DNA of 64,000 nucleotides from Bradyrhizobium sp. (GCF_016213215.1 NZ_JACRAW010000097.1:1-64000), one strand, 5' to 3'. Positions 1 to 9,105 are shown, counted from the stretch's first letter. Numbers and translations: made by a program. The notes: generated by a model from the letters alone, not told the origin.

Positions 1-471
1 CAGGTCGCGATCAATTGGCCAGATGCAGTCAGAGTCGACGGCGGATTGGTCGGAGGCGGCCGGCTCGGCTGGCCTTCATCGGCAAGCGAGGACGAGCCGC
101 CCCCATGGCTCGTATTTGGCGCCATGATCCGGACAGTCGCGATGACTGACCACGAACCCGGTGTTCATCCGCTCGCTTCCGCGCTGGACCAGGAGGGGTT
201 TGGCGAGGCGGGCGCCATCCAGGTGACGGAAAGCTTTGCCAGGCACCTGATGCGGGCAATCGACGGCTGGCAGATCGACGGCTTTGACAGCGTCGCGCGC
301 GAATATCTGGCCAGGCTTTCACGTGAACGTCAGACCCTGCAACAGATCGGCGACAATGGCGATCTGCTCTCGCGCCGGGTCGGAACCGAGGAGATCAGCC
401 GACGTAAGTTGGTCGAAGCCCTGGCTGTGCCGTCCTGGCTCGACCCGAAGCTCGGAGGACCGCGCCTGTGA
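1..471 (+). CDS. Biotin/lipoate A/B ligase family protein, C-terminal part (5' partial)
   Basis: The reading frame is open from the first base and ends at 471, so only about the last 156 residues are present. The stretch VRVDGGLVGGGRLGWP followed by PPPWLVFGAMIR resembles the core of biotin/lipoate ligase-like proteins. The helical tail, with IDGWQIDGF and FDSVAREYLARL, resembles the extra C-terminal domain seen in alphaproteobacterial members. Its stop overlaps the GTG start of the next gene, which makes it the first visible member of the formate dehydrogenase accessory operon. What it ligates is unknown. A role in cofactor or protein modification is inferred from family only. Confidence 0.65.
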   Translation, partial: QVAINWPDAVRVDGGLVGGGRLGWPSSASEDEPPPWLVFGAMIRTVAMTDHEPGVHPLASALDQEGFGEAGAIQVTESFARHLMRAIDGWQIDGFDSVAREYLARLSRERQTLQQIGDNGDLLSRRVGTEEISRRKLVEALAVPSWLDPKLGGPRL

Positions 472-1010
472 AGCTGTTGCGTACCATCGCGCTTGATCCA
501 TCGGACACCTTCGTCTTCGAGGTGCCGGCTGAACCCGGCGAGTGGGCAGTCTCCGGCGGGTTCCGGTTCTACGATTGCAATGCGGCAAAGCTGAGCGGAA
601 GGGAACGCACGGCCTTTCGCAGCGGCTTCCTCGGGGTGCAATCCTGGGGATGGTCGACGTTGGTGCAAATCGTCCCGGCGACCGAGGCTGATCGGCGGAT
701 GTTGGTGGAATTGCTTGCCAGGCAACTTGTCGACCGTTTCGGCGCTCCGGATATTGCAATCGCGAGGACTGCGGCGGAAGAGGAGGTTGCGTTTGCGCAA
801 TCGCTGTGCACGCATCCCGTCAGTACACTCGTTGCGGTCCACCGCTCGGTGAACGATGGCGAGATCCGCGAGTCATTCCGCAGACTGCAACTGCGGGAAG
901 GGCAGGGTGGTCACAGCAAGGCGTTCTCGTTCATGGAAGTGGAGGATGACACCGAGCCAGAGGGCGATTTCAAGCTTGCAGATATGAGCCAGGAGCCGCG
1001 CCGGCCATGA
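468..1010 (+). CDS. DUF6505 family protein
   Basis: This 180-residue protein starts at a GTG that overlaps the previous stop and ends in an ATGA overlap with the next gene. It has no signal peptide or membrane segment and no cofactor motif that I can see. The family has no assigned function as far as I know. It travels with formate dehydrogenase accessory genes in Bradyrhizobium-like genomes, so a role in assembly or maturation is inferred from context. The C-terminal end is acidic and probably disordered. Confidence 0.65.
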   Translation: MKLLRTIALDPSDTFVFEVPAEPGEWAVSGGFRFYDCNAAKLSGRERTAFRSGFLGVQSWGWSTLVQIVPATEADRRMLVELLARQLVDRFGAPDIAIARTAAEEEVAFAQSLCTHPVSTLVAVHRSVNDGEIRESFRRLQLREGQGGHSKAFSFMEVEDDTEPEGDFKLADMSQEPRRP

Positions 1011-2014
1011 AGGACTTCTGGATCGCTTGCGGCCATCATCTGCTCGATCGCAGCGCGAACGGCGGGCTTGTCATCACCGACGAATTCCTGAAGGCCTATT
1101 TCGCGCGACCTGAATTGATGCCGCCGGAGGACGCCTGTGCGGTCGAACGCCGGCTGCACCGCGAGATGCTCGCCCATCCTCGCCGAGCGGTCGGCGCGGA
1201 TGAAATCGCGGAAATTGCTGATGCCGATGCCCGCGAGAACTGGCAATTCGTGCTGGCGTTTCGCGATCTCCTGTTGCGCCATCCAACACTGGAAGCCGCC
1301 TATCGGATGCTGGTCCGTTCGGGGGCAAACGATCTGCCGCCGCTCTTTGTCAACCAGCTCGTGCACGTGATCCTGCGAAACGCCCTCGATGGCTGTGAGG
1401 ACCCGTTCGTGCTGCGCGCGGCCGAACTATTTTTCCGGCCGCAGCGGATCCTGCCGCACGAACAGGCATTGCTGCTGGGCGACGAAGAGGTCGCGGGCGG
1501 GCGCAACCCCACCCCAGTGCTCTCGCTGATGTCGATGCTGGGAGCTGCGACCGAGGCCCAGGTTGACGTGGTGAACGAGGATAATGCCGAGAGCTATTGG
1601 CAACGGAGCGATTATTTCGATACGGCGCTCGATCTCACCGCAGGCGGCCGCGGGCCGAGCGCGTTGGCGCAGGCGATGACCCGCTGGATTTCCCACCTGC
1701 TAGGGATCGACGTCACCATCGAGCCGTTGCGCGAGCTGCGCGATGCCAGGCTCAGCTGGTATATTGGGCTCGACGCCGATGCCACTACAATAGGTGATCG
1801 GCTTTGGCGCGGCGAAGAGCTTGACGAGCGCAGCGCGGGGCGCGTGCTCGCGCTGTTTCGTTTGACCTTTGCGGACACAAGCCTCGCGATCGAAGATCTG
1901 CGGGGAGAACCGGTCTATCTGATCCTGGCGATGATGTCGGATCAGAAGCTCCGGATGAAGCCGCAGAATCTCTTGACGGGGCTGCCGATCAAGCATCTGG
2001 AGGCGGTGACGTGA
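1007..2014 (+). CDS. DUF6352 family protein
   Basis: The protein is 335 residues and starts with MKDFWIACGHHLL. It is translationally coupled on both sides (ATGA overlap upstream, 4-base overlap downstream). It looks soluble and largely helical. There is no recognisable catalytic motif. The conserved opening and the neighbours point to the uncharacterised family found in formate dehydrogenase operons of Rhizobiales. A role as an assembly or quality-control factor for the enzyme is only an inference from position. Confidence 0.65.
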   Translation: MKDFWIACGHHLLDRSANGGLVITDEFLKAYFARPELMPPEDACAVERRLHREMLAHPRRAVGADEIAEIADADARENWQFVLAFRDLLLRHPTLEAAYRMLVRSGANDLPPLFVNQLVHVILRNALDGCEDPFVLRAAELFFRPQRILPHEQALLLGDEEVAGGRNPTPVLSLMSMLGAATEAQVDVVNEDNAESYWQRSDYFDTALDLTAGGRGPSALAQAMTRWISHLLGIDVTIEPLRELRDARLSWYIGLDADATTIGDRLWRGEELDERSAGRVLALFRLTFADTSLAIEDLRGEPVYLILAMMSDQKLRMKPQNLLTGLPIKHLEAVT

Positions 2015-2526
2015 GTCCTGCTGTGCTGCCATTACTACGCATCCCGGTCGGCATTGTAGTCGAACGGCGCAAGGCTGACTCGCAATGGGTCGATTTCGTC
2101 TGGCGCGGTGTAGCCGTCCTGCCGGATGAACCGGAAACGGAGCCCTGGACCGTCCTTCGCGAGCAGGACGGGACCACTCTCTTCTATGCCGGAAGTGCGA
2201 CGGTCGACCTCTATCCGTCCGAGACCGCGCGCTACCGCGACAATCTCGCCTCCGGTACTCCGAGCATCTGGATCGTCTTGTCTCCCGCGGAAGGCGCCCG
2301 TCCTTATTCCGTGGCTGCCGCCACCGCCGATCCCGCGGAAGGCGAGGCGTTCACCGAAGCCGGCGCCAATCTGGTCGAAGCGGTGCTGATGCCCGAGGCG
2401 CTCCGGGACGCAATTGAAAACTTCGTCGCCGAGCACCATGTCGAAGAGGAATTCGTCAAGCGCAAGCGGCGCCGCGCCGACCCTGAGGCGCTGTCGCGCC
2501 GCCACCAAGAAGGCGGGCACGAATGA
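2011..2526 (+). CDS. DUF3305 domain-containing protein
   Basis: This 171-residue protein begins with a GTG preceded by a GGAGG box about 9 bases upstream. The N-terminal half (PVGIVVERRKADSQWVDFVWRGVAVLP) is the typical DUF3305 core. The C-terminus is strongly basic and charged. It overlaps DUF6352 upstream and DUF3306 downstream by four bases. DUF3305 and DUF3306 nearly always occur as a pair beside Tat-exported formate dehydrogenases. The biochemical role is not known to me. Confidence 0.8.
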   Translation: MSPAVLPLLRIPVGIVVERRKADSQWVDFVWRGVAVLPDEPETEPWTVLREQDGTTLFYAGSATVDLYPSETARYRDNLASGTPSIWIVLSPAEGARPYSVAAATADPAEGEAFTEAGANLVEAVLMPEALRDAIENFVAEHHVEEEFVKRKRRRADPEALSRRHQEGGHE

Positions 2527-3161
2527 GCGAGGAAGAATTCCTTGCACGCTGGTTTCGTCGCAAGCGCGAGGCAAGGGCCAACGTCGCTTCTGCACAAACA
2601 GCAGAACCCGGCGACGCGCCATCGCCGGCATCGGCGCCCAGGGCCGAAACAGGCGCGCCCGAATTCGATCTGTCGAGCTTACCGCCGATCGGTTCGATCA
2701 CAGCCACAACCGATGTGACTGCATTCCTGCGCAAAGGGGTTCCGCAGGAGTTGACGCGTGCGGCGCTTCGCCGTGCATGGGTTTCCGATCCTGCCATCCG
2801 CGACTTCGTGGGCCTGGCGGAGAACGCTTGGGACTTCAACGATCCGAACGCGATGCCCGGTTTCGGGCCGCTGGACAGCTCGCCGGCTGAACTTGAGGCG
2901 CTGGTTGACCGTGTTGTCGGTGCGGTACGGAAAGCTGCCGAATATCTGCCGGAGACATCCGTTGAGGTCGAAGACTCCGCTGGTTCCACGGCAGATCACG
3001 GTCGAATGCAAGCGGCAGCGGTCGCAGAGGTGGGAGGGCAGTCGGCGTTGGTCGAGCCCAGTCCCGCGGCTGTTGCATCGCAACCGCTCGCGACCGAGAA
3101 AGCCGAACGTGAAGGCGGTGCCGTTCGGCACCGCACACATGGTGGTGCATTGCCTCGCTGA
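2523..3161 (+). CDS. DUF3306 domain-containing protein
   Basis: This is a 212-residue protein whose ATG overlaps the DUF3305 stop. The N-terminus (EEFLARWFRRKREA) and the central segment (DVTAFLRKGVPQELTRAALRRAWVSDPAIRDFVGLAENAWDFN, read in parts) match the DUF3306 pattern. The last 70 residues are low-complexity and Ala/Glu rich. It is the last gene of the first accessory block. About 140 bases separate it from the chaperone-fdh block, which probably has its own promoter. Confidence 0.8.
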   Translation: MSEEEFLARWFRRKREARANVASAQTAEPGDAPSPASAPRAETGAPEFDLSSLPPIGSITATTDVTAFLRKGVPQELTRAALRRAWVSDPAIRDFVGLAENAWDFNDPNAMPGFGPLDSSPAELEALVDRVVGAVRKAAEYLPETSVEVEDSAGSTADHGRMQAAAVAEVGGQSALVEPSPAAVASQPLATEKAEREGGAVRHRTHGGALPR

Positions 3162-3196
3162 CTCTGCGACAAAAGGCCGATAGCCTCGGACTATAT

Positions 3197-3210
3197 CGGT
3201 CAATTGACCG
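3197..3210. promoter_or_regulatory. 14-bp perfect palindrome upstream of the chaperone-fdh block
   Basis: CGGTCAATTGACCG is a perfect palindrome in the 142-base gap between the DUF3306 gene and the HTH-TorD gene. A second inverted repeat, TTGTTG (3244-3249) and CAACAA (3264-3269), lies 34 bases further on. Either could be an operator for the downstream genes. Which protein binds, if any, is not known. The helix-turn-helix of the adjacent chaperone is an obvious candidate. Confidence 0.4.
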
Positions 3211-3315
3211 CGCGCGGGATCAAGTCTAGGCTTCGCCAGTCCCTTGTTGCAAAAAGCAAAAATCAACAACTAAAGAGAATAAGGCGCTGGGGACTTTGGG
3301 GGGATGGAGGTCCAC

Positions 3316-4095
3316 ATGCGTGGTGAGGGCCTTGATCGTGCCATTAACGCCGCGGGCGGCGTGGCCCGGCTTGCGCGCAAGATCGGCATTAGCCAGCCTT
3401 CGGTATCGAGTTGGCGCAAGGTGCCCGCACAGCGGGTGATTGCGGTCGAAGCCGCAACCGGCGTTCCGCGCGCGGAGTTGCGGCCCGATCTCTTCTGCGG
3501 GCAAGCCGTGTCAGAGCAGACCGTTGATCCGGTCGACGCAGCGCGTGCGCGGGAATACGCGCTGCTCGCGACCCTGCTATCCGCAGCACCATCGAAGCAG
3601 TTATTGGATCAACTCGCTGCATTGAATGGAGATGCGACGGTGCTTGGACGCGCTCATGCTGCGCTGGCGGAAGCTGCATCTCGCGCAGTCGCAGCGCAGG
3701 TCGAACGCGAATATTTCGATCTGTTCGTCGGGCTTGGGCGCGGCGAGTTGCTGCCCTACGCGTCCTACTATCTAACTGGGTTCCTCAACGAGCGGCCGCT
3801 CTCGCGCCTGCGCGCAGACCTCGCGGCGCTCGGCATCGAGCGTGCGGAGCATAATTGCGAACCCGAAGATCACGCGGCCACCCTGTGTGAGATCATGGCA
3901 TGTTTCGCCGACAATCGGTTCGATGCCGCTGCGGAGGCGCAGCGCGCCTTCTTCGAAAAACATGTCTTGCCCTGGATGGGGAGTCTGTTCGGCGACATGG
4001 AGCGTGCGGAAAGCGCGAAGTTCTATCGGTCGGTCGGTACGCTCGGCCGCCTGTTCATCGAGATCGAACGTGAGGCATTTACGTTCGCTAACTGA
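3316..4095 (+). CDS. Helix-turn-helix / TorD-like chaperone fusion
   Basis: The first 60 or so residues (LDRAINAAGGVARLARKIGI, then QPSVSSWRKVPAQRV) form a YdaS/Cro-like DNA-binding domain. The rest, with EREYFDLFVGLGRGELLPYASYYLTG (read in parts), is a TorD/DmsD-type chaperone. TorD-family proteins bind the Tat signal of molybdenum enzymes and guard cofactor insertion. FdhA, two genes downstream, carries such a signal and is the likely client. I chose ATG 3316 because GGAGG at 3306-3310 lies 5 bases before it. An in-frame ATG at 3304 is possible. The fusion could let the chaperone sense unfilled enzyme and control transcription, which is inference. Confidence 0.8.
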   Translation: MRGEGLDRAINAAGGVARLARKIGISQPSVSSWRKVPAQRVIAVEAATGVPRAELRPDLFCGQAVSEQTVDPVDAARAREYALLATLLSAAPSKQLLDQLAALNGDATVLGRAHAALAEAASRAVAAQVEREYFDLFVGLGRGELLPYASYYLTGFLNERPLSRLRADLAALGIERAEHNCEPEDHAATLCEIMACFADNRFDAAAEAQRAFFEKHVLPWMGSLFGDMERAESAKFYRSVGTLGRLFIEIEREAFTFAN

Positions 4096-4124
4096 CCAAT
4101 GGGCGTTGGTTCGGGAGCAATGCG

Positions 4125-4334
4125 ATGAGTGACAAGCAGAGAGCTACAGTCGGGCGCCGCGATTTCCTTCGTAAAGTCGGCATCGGTACGGTCGGCGCCG
4201 GCGCGACGCTAGCCACCCCGCTGGTCGGATCGGCACAAGCCGACAGCGAGAGCAACGACGAGAAGCGCAAAGCACGCTACCAGGAATCCGAGCACGTCAG
4301 GAAATTCTATCGCGTCAATCGCTATCCGGAGTGA
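4125..4334 (+). CDS. Small Tat-signal protein of formate dehydrogenase operons
   Basis: This 69-residue protein has a twin-arginine motif (GRRDFLRKVG) followed by a hydrophobic stretch and an AxA-like site near SAQA. It ends in a short charged tail with KFYRVNRYPE. It matches the family known as formate dehydrogenase region Tat target. A GGGAG box lies 7 bases before the ATG. It sits directly upstream of fdhA and probably belongs to the exported enzyme, but its function is not established. Confidence 0.85.
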   Translation: MSDKQRATVGRRDFLRKVGIGTVGAGATLATPLVGSAQADSESNDEKRKARYQESEHVRKFYRVNRYPE

Positions 4335-4347
4335 GAGGGAGGCGGCC

Positions 4348-7296
4348 GTGCTTATCAAGAGATCACATCAGCCGTCCGGCTCCGATCGTCGCGGATCCAT
4401 CGCGGAGTCTCTTTCTGGCCAGGCATCCGGCCTGGATCGCCGCACCTTCCTGCGCAGATCCGGTCTTGCCGGCGGCGCGCTCGCTGCGCTCAGCAGCATC
4501 CCAGTCGCTGGTGTGCGAAAGGCGGAAGCGGTCACGACAGGCCCGCTGACCGCGGGCGCCATCATCAAAAAGAGCATCTGCACCCATTGCGCAGTCGGCT
4601 GCACGGTGACCGCGGAAGTGCTGAACGGGGTGTGGATTGGACAGGAGCCGAGCTGGGATTCGCCGATCAATCGCGGCTCGCATTGCGCGAAGGGCGCCTC
4701 GGTGCGCGAACTCGTGCACAGCGAGCGGCGCCTGCGCTATCCGATGAAGCTCGTGAACGGGCAATGGACCCGCGTGTCATGGGACACGGCTATCAACGAG
4801 ATCGGCGACAAGCTGCTCCAGGTTCGCGAGAAATCGGGCCCCGATTCTGTCTATTGGCTCGGATCAGCCAAGATGACGAACGAGGGTGCTTACCTCTTCC
4901 GCAAGCTCGGCGCGCTCTGGGGCACCAACAACACGGACCATCAGGCGCGCATCTGCCATTCGACGACGGTCACCGGCGTAGCCAACACCTGGGGCTACGG
5001 CGCGATGACCAACAGCTTCAACGATATTCGCAATGCCAAGACCCAGATCATCATGGGCGGCAATCCGGCCGAGGCGCATCCGGTTTCGTTGCAGCATCTG
5101 CTCGAGGGCAAGGAGGTCCAAAAAGCCAACTTTGTCGTCATCGACCCCCGCCTGACGCGCACGGCCGCGCACGCGACTGAATATGTGCGCATGCGGCCGG
5201 GCACTGACATTCCGGTGCTGTACGGCATGATGTGGCACATCCTCCAGAACGGCTGGGAGGACAAGGAGTTCATCAAGCAGCGGGTGTACGGTTTCGACGA
5301 TCTCCGCAAGGAAGTGGAGAAGTGGAATCCGGAAGAGGTCGAGCGCGTCAGCGGCGTTCCCGGCGAACAGCTCAAGCGCGTTGCCAAGATGCTTGCGACA
5401 GAGAAGCCGGCGACGCTGATCTGGGCGATGGGCCAGACCCAGAAGACCGTCGGCACCGCCAACGTGCGGGCGAGTTGCATTGCACTGCTCCTCACCGGAA
5501 ACGTCGGCAGGCCCGGCACGGGCGCAAATATCTTCCGTGGTCATGACAACGTGCAGGGAGCGACCGACGTCGGGCTCGATATCGTGACCCTGCCGTTCTA
5601 TTACGGCCTCGCCGAAGGCGCCTGGAAGCACTGGTCGCGGGTTTGGGAAGTCGACTATGAATTTTTGAAGTCGCGCTTCGACTCCAAGCAGATCATGGAA
5701 ACGCCCGGCATCCCGCTCACCCGCTGGTTCGACGCGGTGATACTGCCGAAAGACCAGGTCGCGCAGAAAGACAATGTGCGGGCGGTATTCGTGCAGGGAC
5801 ACGCCAGCAACAGCATCACCCGCATTCCGGAATCTCTCAAAGGTCTGAAGGCGCTCGAACTGCTAGTCATTGCCGACCCGCACCCGACCACCTGGGCCTC
5901 GCTCGCCGTGGAGTCAGGACGCAAGGATGGCGTCTACATTCTTCCGGTCGCCACCCAATTCGAATGCAAGGGTTCGCGCGTTGCGTCGAACCGCTCGCTG
6001 CAGTGGGGCGAGCAGATCGTGAAGCCGGTGTTCGAATCGAAGGACGATCTCGAGATCATGTATCTCGTCGCCGAGAAGCTCGGCCTTGCCGACAAGATGT
6101 TCAAGAACATCAAGGTCGAGAACAAGCTTCCGGAAGCGGAGGATATCCTGCGCGAGATGAACCGCGGCAGCTGGTCGACCGGCTATTGCGGACAATCGCC
6201 CGAGCGCCTCAAGGCGCATATGAAGAACCAGGCGAAGTTCGACATGCTGACGACGCGGGCGCCCAAGGACGATCCTGAAGTCGGCGGCGACTATTATGGG
6301 CTGCCGTGGCCGTGCTGGGGCTCGCCGGAAGTCAAGCATCCCGGTACGCCGCTGCTCTACAACACCACTCTCGCGGTGATGGATGGCGGCGGCACCTTCC
6401 GTCCGCGTTTCGGCATCGAGCGCGAGGAGAAGCTTCCCGATGGCACGACGCGCAAGGTTAACCTGTTGGCGGAGGGCTCCTACTCAAAGGATTCCGAGAT
6501 CACGGACGGCTATCCGGAGTTCACACTGGCAAGCCTTAAGAAGCTCGGCTGGGACAAGGATTTGACCGAGCCTGAAATGGCCACCATCAACAAGGTCAAT
6601 TCCGCCAATCCCGACGCGGTGTCCTGGTCGCTTGACCTCTCCGGCGGCATTCAGCGCGTCGCGCTGATGCATGGCTGCGTACCCTACGGCAATGGCAAGG
6701 CGCGCATGAACGCCTTCGGCTTGCCCGACCCGATTCCGGTGCACCGCGAGCCGATCTACACGCCGCGGGTTGATCTCGTCTCGAAATATCCGACGTTGCC
6801 GGACGCCAAGCAGTTCCGCCTGCCGAACATCGGCTTCTCCGTTCAGAAGGCCGCCGTGGAAAAGGGAATTGCAAAGCAGTTTCCGCTCATTCTCTCCTCG
6901 GGCCGCCTCGTCGAATATGAGGGCGGCGGCGAGGAGACCCGGACCAATCCCTGGCTCGCCGAGCTGCAACAGGACATGTTCATCGAAATCAATCCTGCCG
7001 ATGCCACTGAGCGCGGCATCAAAGACGGCGGCTGGGTCTGGGTCACGGGCGCCGAGAATAGTTCCAGGGCGAGGATGAAAGCGCTGGTGACCGAGCGTGT
7101 TGGCAAGGGCGTCGCCTGGATGCCGTTCCATTTCGGCGGCTGGTTCGCGGGCAAGGATCTTCGCGGCAACTACCCCAAGGGCACCGATCCCATCGTTCTC
7201 GGCGAAAGCGCGAACACGATCACCACCTACGGATACGATCCTGCGACGGGCATGCAGGAGCCCAAGGTCACTCTCTGCCAGATCGCGGCGGCATAG
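4348..7296 (+). CDS. fdhA: Formate dehydrogenase, molybdopterin catalytic subunit
   Basis: This 982-residue subunit oxidises formate to CO2 on the periplasmic side. A Tat signal (DRRTFLRRSG, Arg31-Arg32) is followed by the [4Fe-4S] ligands Cys78, Cys81, Cys85 and Cys113. Cys203-His204 in QARICHSTT takes the place of the selenocysteine-histidine pair, so it is a cysteine-type enzyme, and no in-frame TGA exists. Two-thirds in, the protein has the usual bis-MGD domains and ends with the C-terminal MGD-binding fold. The GTG start is supported by a GAGGGAGG stretch. FdhB and FdhC follow at once and complete an fdhABC quinone- or cytochrome-linked enzyme. Confidence 0.95.
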   Translation: MLIKRSHQPSGSDRRGSIAESLSGQASGLDRRTFLRRSGLAGGALAALSSIPVAGVRKAEAVTTGPLTAGAIIKKSICTHCAVGCTVTAEVLNGVWIGQEPSWDSPINRGSHCAKGASVRELVHSERRLRYPMKLVNGQWTRVSWDTAINEIGDKLLQVREKSGPDSVYWLGSAKMTNEGAYLFRKLGALWGTNNTDHQARICHSTTVTGVANTWGYGAMTNSFNDIRNAKTQIIMGGNPAEAHPVSLQHLLEGKEVQKANFVVIDPRLTRTAAHATEYVRMRPGTDIPVLYGMMWHILQNGWEDKEFIKQRVYGFDDLRKEVEKWNPEEVERVSGVPGEQLKRVAKMLATEKPATLIWAMGQTQKTVGTANVRASCIALLLTGNVGRPGTGANIFRGHDNVQGATDVGLDIVTLPFYYGLAEGAWKHWSRVWEVDYEFLKSRFDSKQIMETPGIPLTRWFDAVILPKDQVAQKDNVRAVFVQGHASNSITRIPESLKGLKALELLVIADPHPTTWASLAVESGRKDGVYILPVATQFECKGSRVASNRSLQWGEQIVKPVFESKDDLEIMYLVAEKLGLADKMFKNIKVENKLPEAEDILREMNRGSWSTGYCGQSPERLKAHMKNQAKFDMLTTRAPKDDPEVGGDYYGLPWPCWGSPEVKHPGTPLLYNTTLAVMDGGGTFRPRFGIEREEKLPDGTTRKVNLLAEGSYSKDSEITDGYPEFTLASLKKLGWDKDLTEPEMATINKVNSANPDAVSWSLDLSGGIQRVALMHGCVPYGNGKARMNAFGLPDPIPVHREPIYTPRVDLVSKYPTLPDAKQFRLPNIGFSVQKAAVEKGIAKQFPLILSSGRLVEYEGGGEETRTNPWLAELQQDMFIEINPADATERGIKDGGWVWVTGAENSSRARMKALVTERVGKGVAWMPFHFGGWFAGKDLRGNYPKGTDPIVLGESANTITTYGYDPATGMQEPKVTLCQIAAA

Positions 7297-7307
7297 GAGC
7301 AACGACG

Positions 7308-7904
7308 ATGGCACGTATGAAATTCCTCTGCGACGCCGACCGTTGCATCGAGTGCAACGCCTGCGTCACCGCCTGCAAGAACGAGCACGAGGTGCCCTGG
7401 GGCATCAACCGGCGTCGTGTCGTTACCATCGCCGACGGCAAGCCGGGCGAGCGTTCGGTCTCGATGGCCTGCATGCATTGCACCGATGCGCCCTGCGCCG
7501 CCGTGTGTCCTGTGAACTGCTTCTACACTACGGCCGATGGCGTCGTGCTGCACTCCAAGGACCTCTGCATCGGTTGCGGTTATTGCTTCTACGCCTGTCC
7601 GTTCGGCGCGCCGCAATATCCGAAGGTCGGCAATTTCGGCTCGCGCGGCAAGATGGACAAGTGCACCTTCTGTGCCGGCGGTCCCGAAGCCGATGGCAGC
7701 AAGGAGGAATGGGAGAAGTACGGTGCGAACCGCCTCGCCGAAGGAAAGCTGCCGCTCTGCGCCGAGATGTGCTCGACCAAGTCGCTGCTGGCCGGTGATG
7801 GTGAGATCATCGCGCAAATCTACAAGGAGCGTGTGATGAAACGCGGCTACGGCTCGGGTGCGTGGGGCTGGAAGACCGCCTATCGCGAGACGATCGAATC
7901 GTAA
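7308..7904 (+). CDS. fdhB: Formate dehydrogenase, iron-sulfur subunit
   Basis: The protein has 198 residues with four groups of cysteines for [4Fe-4S] clusters: CIECNACVTAC, CMHCTDAPCAAVC, CIGCGYCFYAC, and a last group with CTFC and CAEMC. It passes electrons from FdhA to the membrane cytochrome FdhC. There is no signal peptide of its own, so it is expected to be exported as a hitchhiker with FdhA. It lies 11 bases after fdhA, with AGGAG upstream of the ATG. Confidence 0.93.
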   Translation: MARMKFLCDADRCIECNACVTACKNEHEVPWGINRRRVVTIADGKPGERSVSMACMHCTDAPCAAVCPVNCFYTTADGVVLHSKDLCIGCGYCFYACPFGAPQYPKVGNFGSRGKMDKCTFCAGGPEADGSKEEWEKYGANRLAEGKLPLCAEMCSTKSLLAGDGEIIAQIYKERVMKRGYGSGAWGWKTAYRETIES

Positions 7905-7940
7905 GAGCCGCCAGGATCGCGTCACAATCGGGAGGAGTTC

Positions 7941-8954
7941 ATGGCGTTCCCAGCAAGAGTCCTTCGCCTCGCTGTCGGCACATGGATTCTTCTGCTGCTG
8001 GTCCTGGCACCGCCGGTGCCGTCAACCGCCCAGCAGGTGAATCCGACCGCGAGCGCGGTCAAGGAGCAGCAGCTCTTGCAGGAGCTGAACCGGATTGAGG
8101 GGCGCGTCAGTATCCCCGATCAGCGCTCCGGCGTTCTCGAGCAGCCGCAGGGGCGCGATTGGCGAGCGTTCCATAACGTCACGCTGCGCTGGATCGGCGG
8201 CGTTGCCATCGTTGGCATGCTGGCCGTGCTCGTGATCTTCTATCTCACCCGCGGCATGGTGCGACTCGAAAGCGGACGCTCCGGCCGCACCCTCGTGCGT
8301 TTCAATGCCTTCGAGCGGTTCGTGCACTGGATGACGGCGACTTGCTTCATCATTCTGGCGATCTCGGGCCTGAACATCACCTTCGGCCGGCCGCTGCTCT
8401 TACCGTTGATCAGTTTCGAGGCATTCTCCGAATGGTCGCAATGGGCCAAGTACGCCCATATTTACCTGAGCTTCCCGTTCACCATTGGGGTCGTGCTGAT
8501 CTTTCTGATGTGGATCGCCGGCAACATCCCCAATAAGGTGGACGTTGAATGGCTCAAACGGGGAGGCGGTATCGTTGGCCATGATCAACCTCCGGCCTAT
8601 CGATTCAATGCCGGCCAGAAGGCGATCTACTGGATCGTCGTGATCGGCGGCGCGCTGGTCGCCGCGACGGGCTACGGATTGATGTTTCCGTTCTATCTGA
8701 CCGGGATCGAAGGGATGCAGCTGGCCCACATCATCCACTCGGTCGTTGCGGTGCTGTTTGTCGCCGCGATGGTCGCGCACATTTATATGGGCACGATCGG
8801 CATGGAGGGCGCCTTTGAGGCGATGGGCTCCGGCGAGGTGGACGTCAACTGGGCCCGCGAGCACCACAGCCTGTGGCTGGACGAGCAAATGGCGCGCACC
8901 GGTCCCAATGACAGCCAGCCGCAACCCCGCCACTCTGCCGCGCCGGCGGAGTAG
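7941..8954 (+). CDS. fdhC: Formate dehydrogenase, cytochrome b subunit
   Basis: This is a 337-residue membrane protein. It has an N-terminal signal-like helix (about residues 8-28), a soluble segment of about 50 residues, then a transmembrane helix and the four-helix di-heme cytochrome b core. Candidate heme-ligating histidines lie in RFVHWMTA, KYAHIYLS and HIIHSVVA. It anchors the enzyme and hands electrons to quinone. A GGGAGGAG box precedes the ATG. The N-terminal extension is usual for long FdhC/FdoI variants of alphaproteobacteria. Confidence 0.92.
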   Translation: MAFPARVLRLAVGTWILLLLVLAPPVPSTAQQVNPTASAVKEQQLLQELNRIEGRVSIPDQRSGVLEQPQGRDWRAFHNVTLRWIGGVAIVGMLAVLVIFYLTRGMVRLESGRSGRTLVRFNAFERFVHWMTATCFIILAISGLNITFGRPLLLPLISFEAFSEWSQWAKYAHIYLSFPFTIGVVLIFLMWIAGNIPNKVDVEWLKRGGGIVGHDQPPAYRFNAGQKAIYWIVVIGGALVAATGYGLMFPFYLTGIEGMQLAHIIHSVVAVLFVAAMVAHIYMGTIGMEGAFEAMGSGEVDVNWAREHHSLWLDEQMARTGPNDSQPQPRHSAAPAE

Positions 8955-8982
8955 CGCCGGCCGCGACCTGGTTGCCTGTTCT

Positions 8983-9105
8983 CTATAAACGTACGCCCGT
9001 CGTCGCAAAGGCCTGCTCGACGGGCTCCTGCATGCTGTTGAGCACCGCAACGGAAGCTGCGGCGATCGCGACAGCCGCAACGCAGGCGAGCAAGAAGGCT
9101 TTCAT
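8983..9105 (-). CDS. Short membrane peptide of 40 residues, MKAF type
   Basis: On the minus strand a 40-codon frame starts MKAFLLACVAAVAIAAASVA and ends with a short polar tail (QEPVEQAFATTGVRL). GGAGG lies 6 bases before the ATG. The hydrophobic N-terminus looks like an uncleaved membrane anchor or signal. I recall similar short peptides, with the same VLNS-QEPV core, scattered in Bradyrhizobium genomes. No function is known. It is too short for most gene finders. Confidence 0.65.
   Translation of the reverse strand: MKAFLLACVAAVAIAAASVAVLNSMQEPVEQAFATTGVRL

Noticed and set aside
4348..7296. Possible selenocysteine formate dehydrogenase
   Set aside because: The catalytic position is encoded as cysteine (RICHS), and there is no in-frame TGA.
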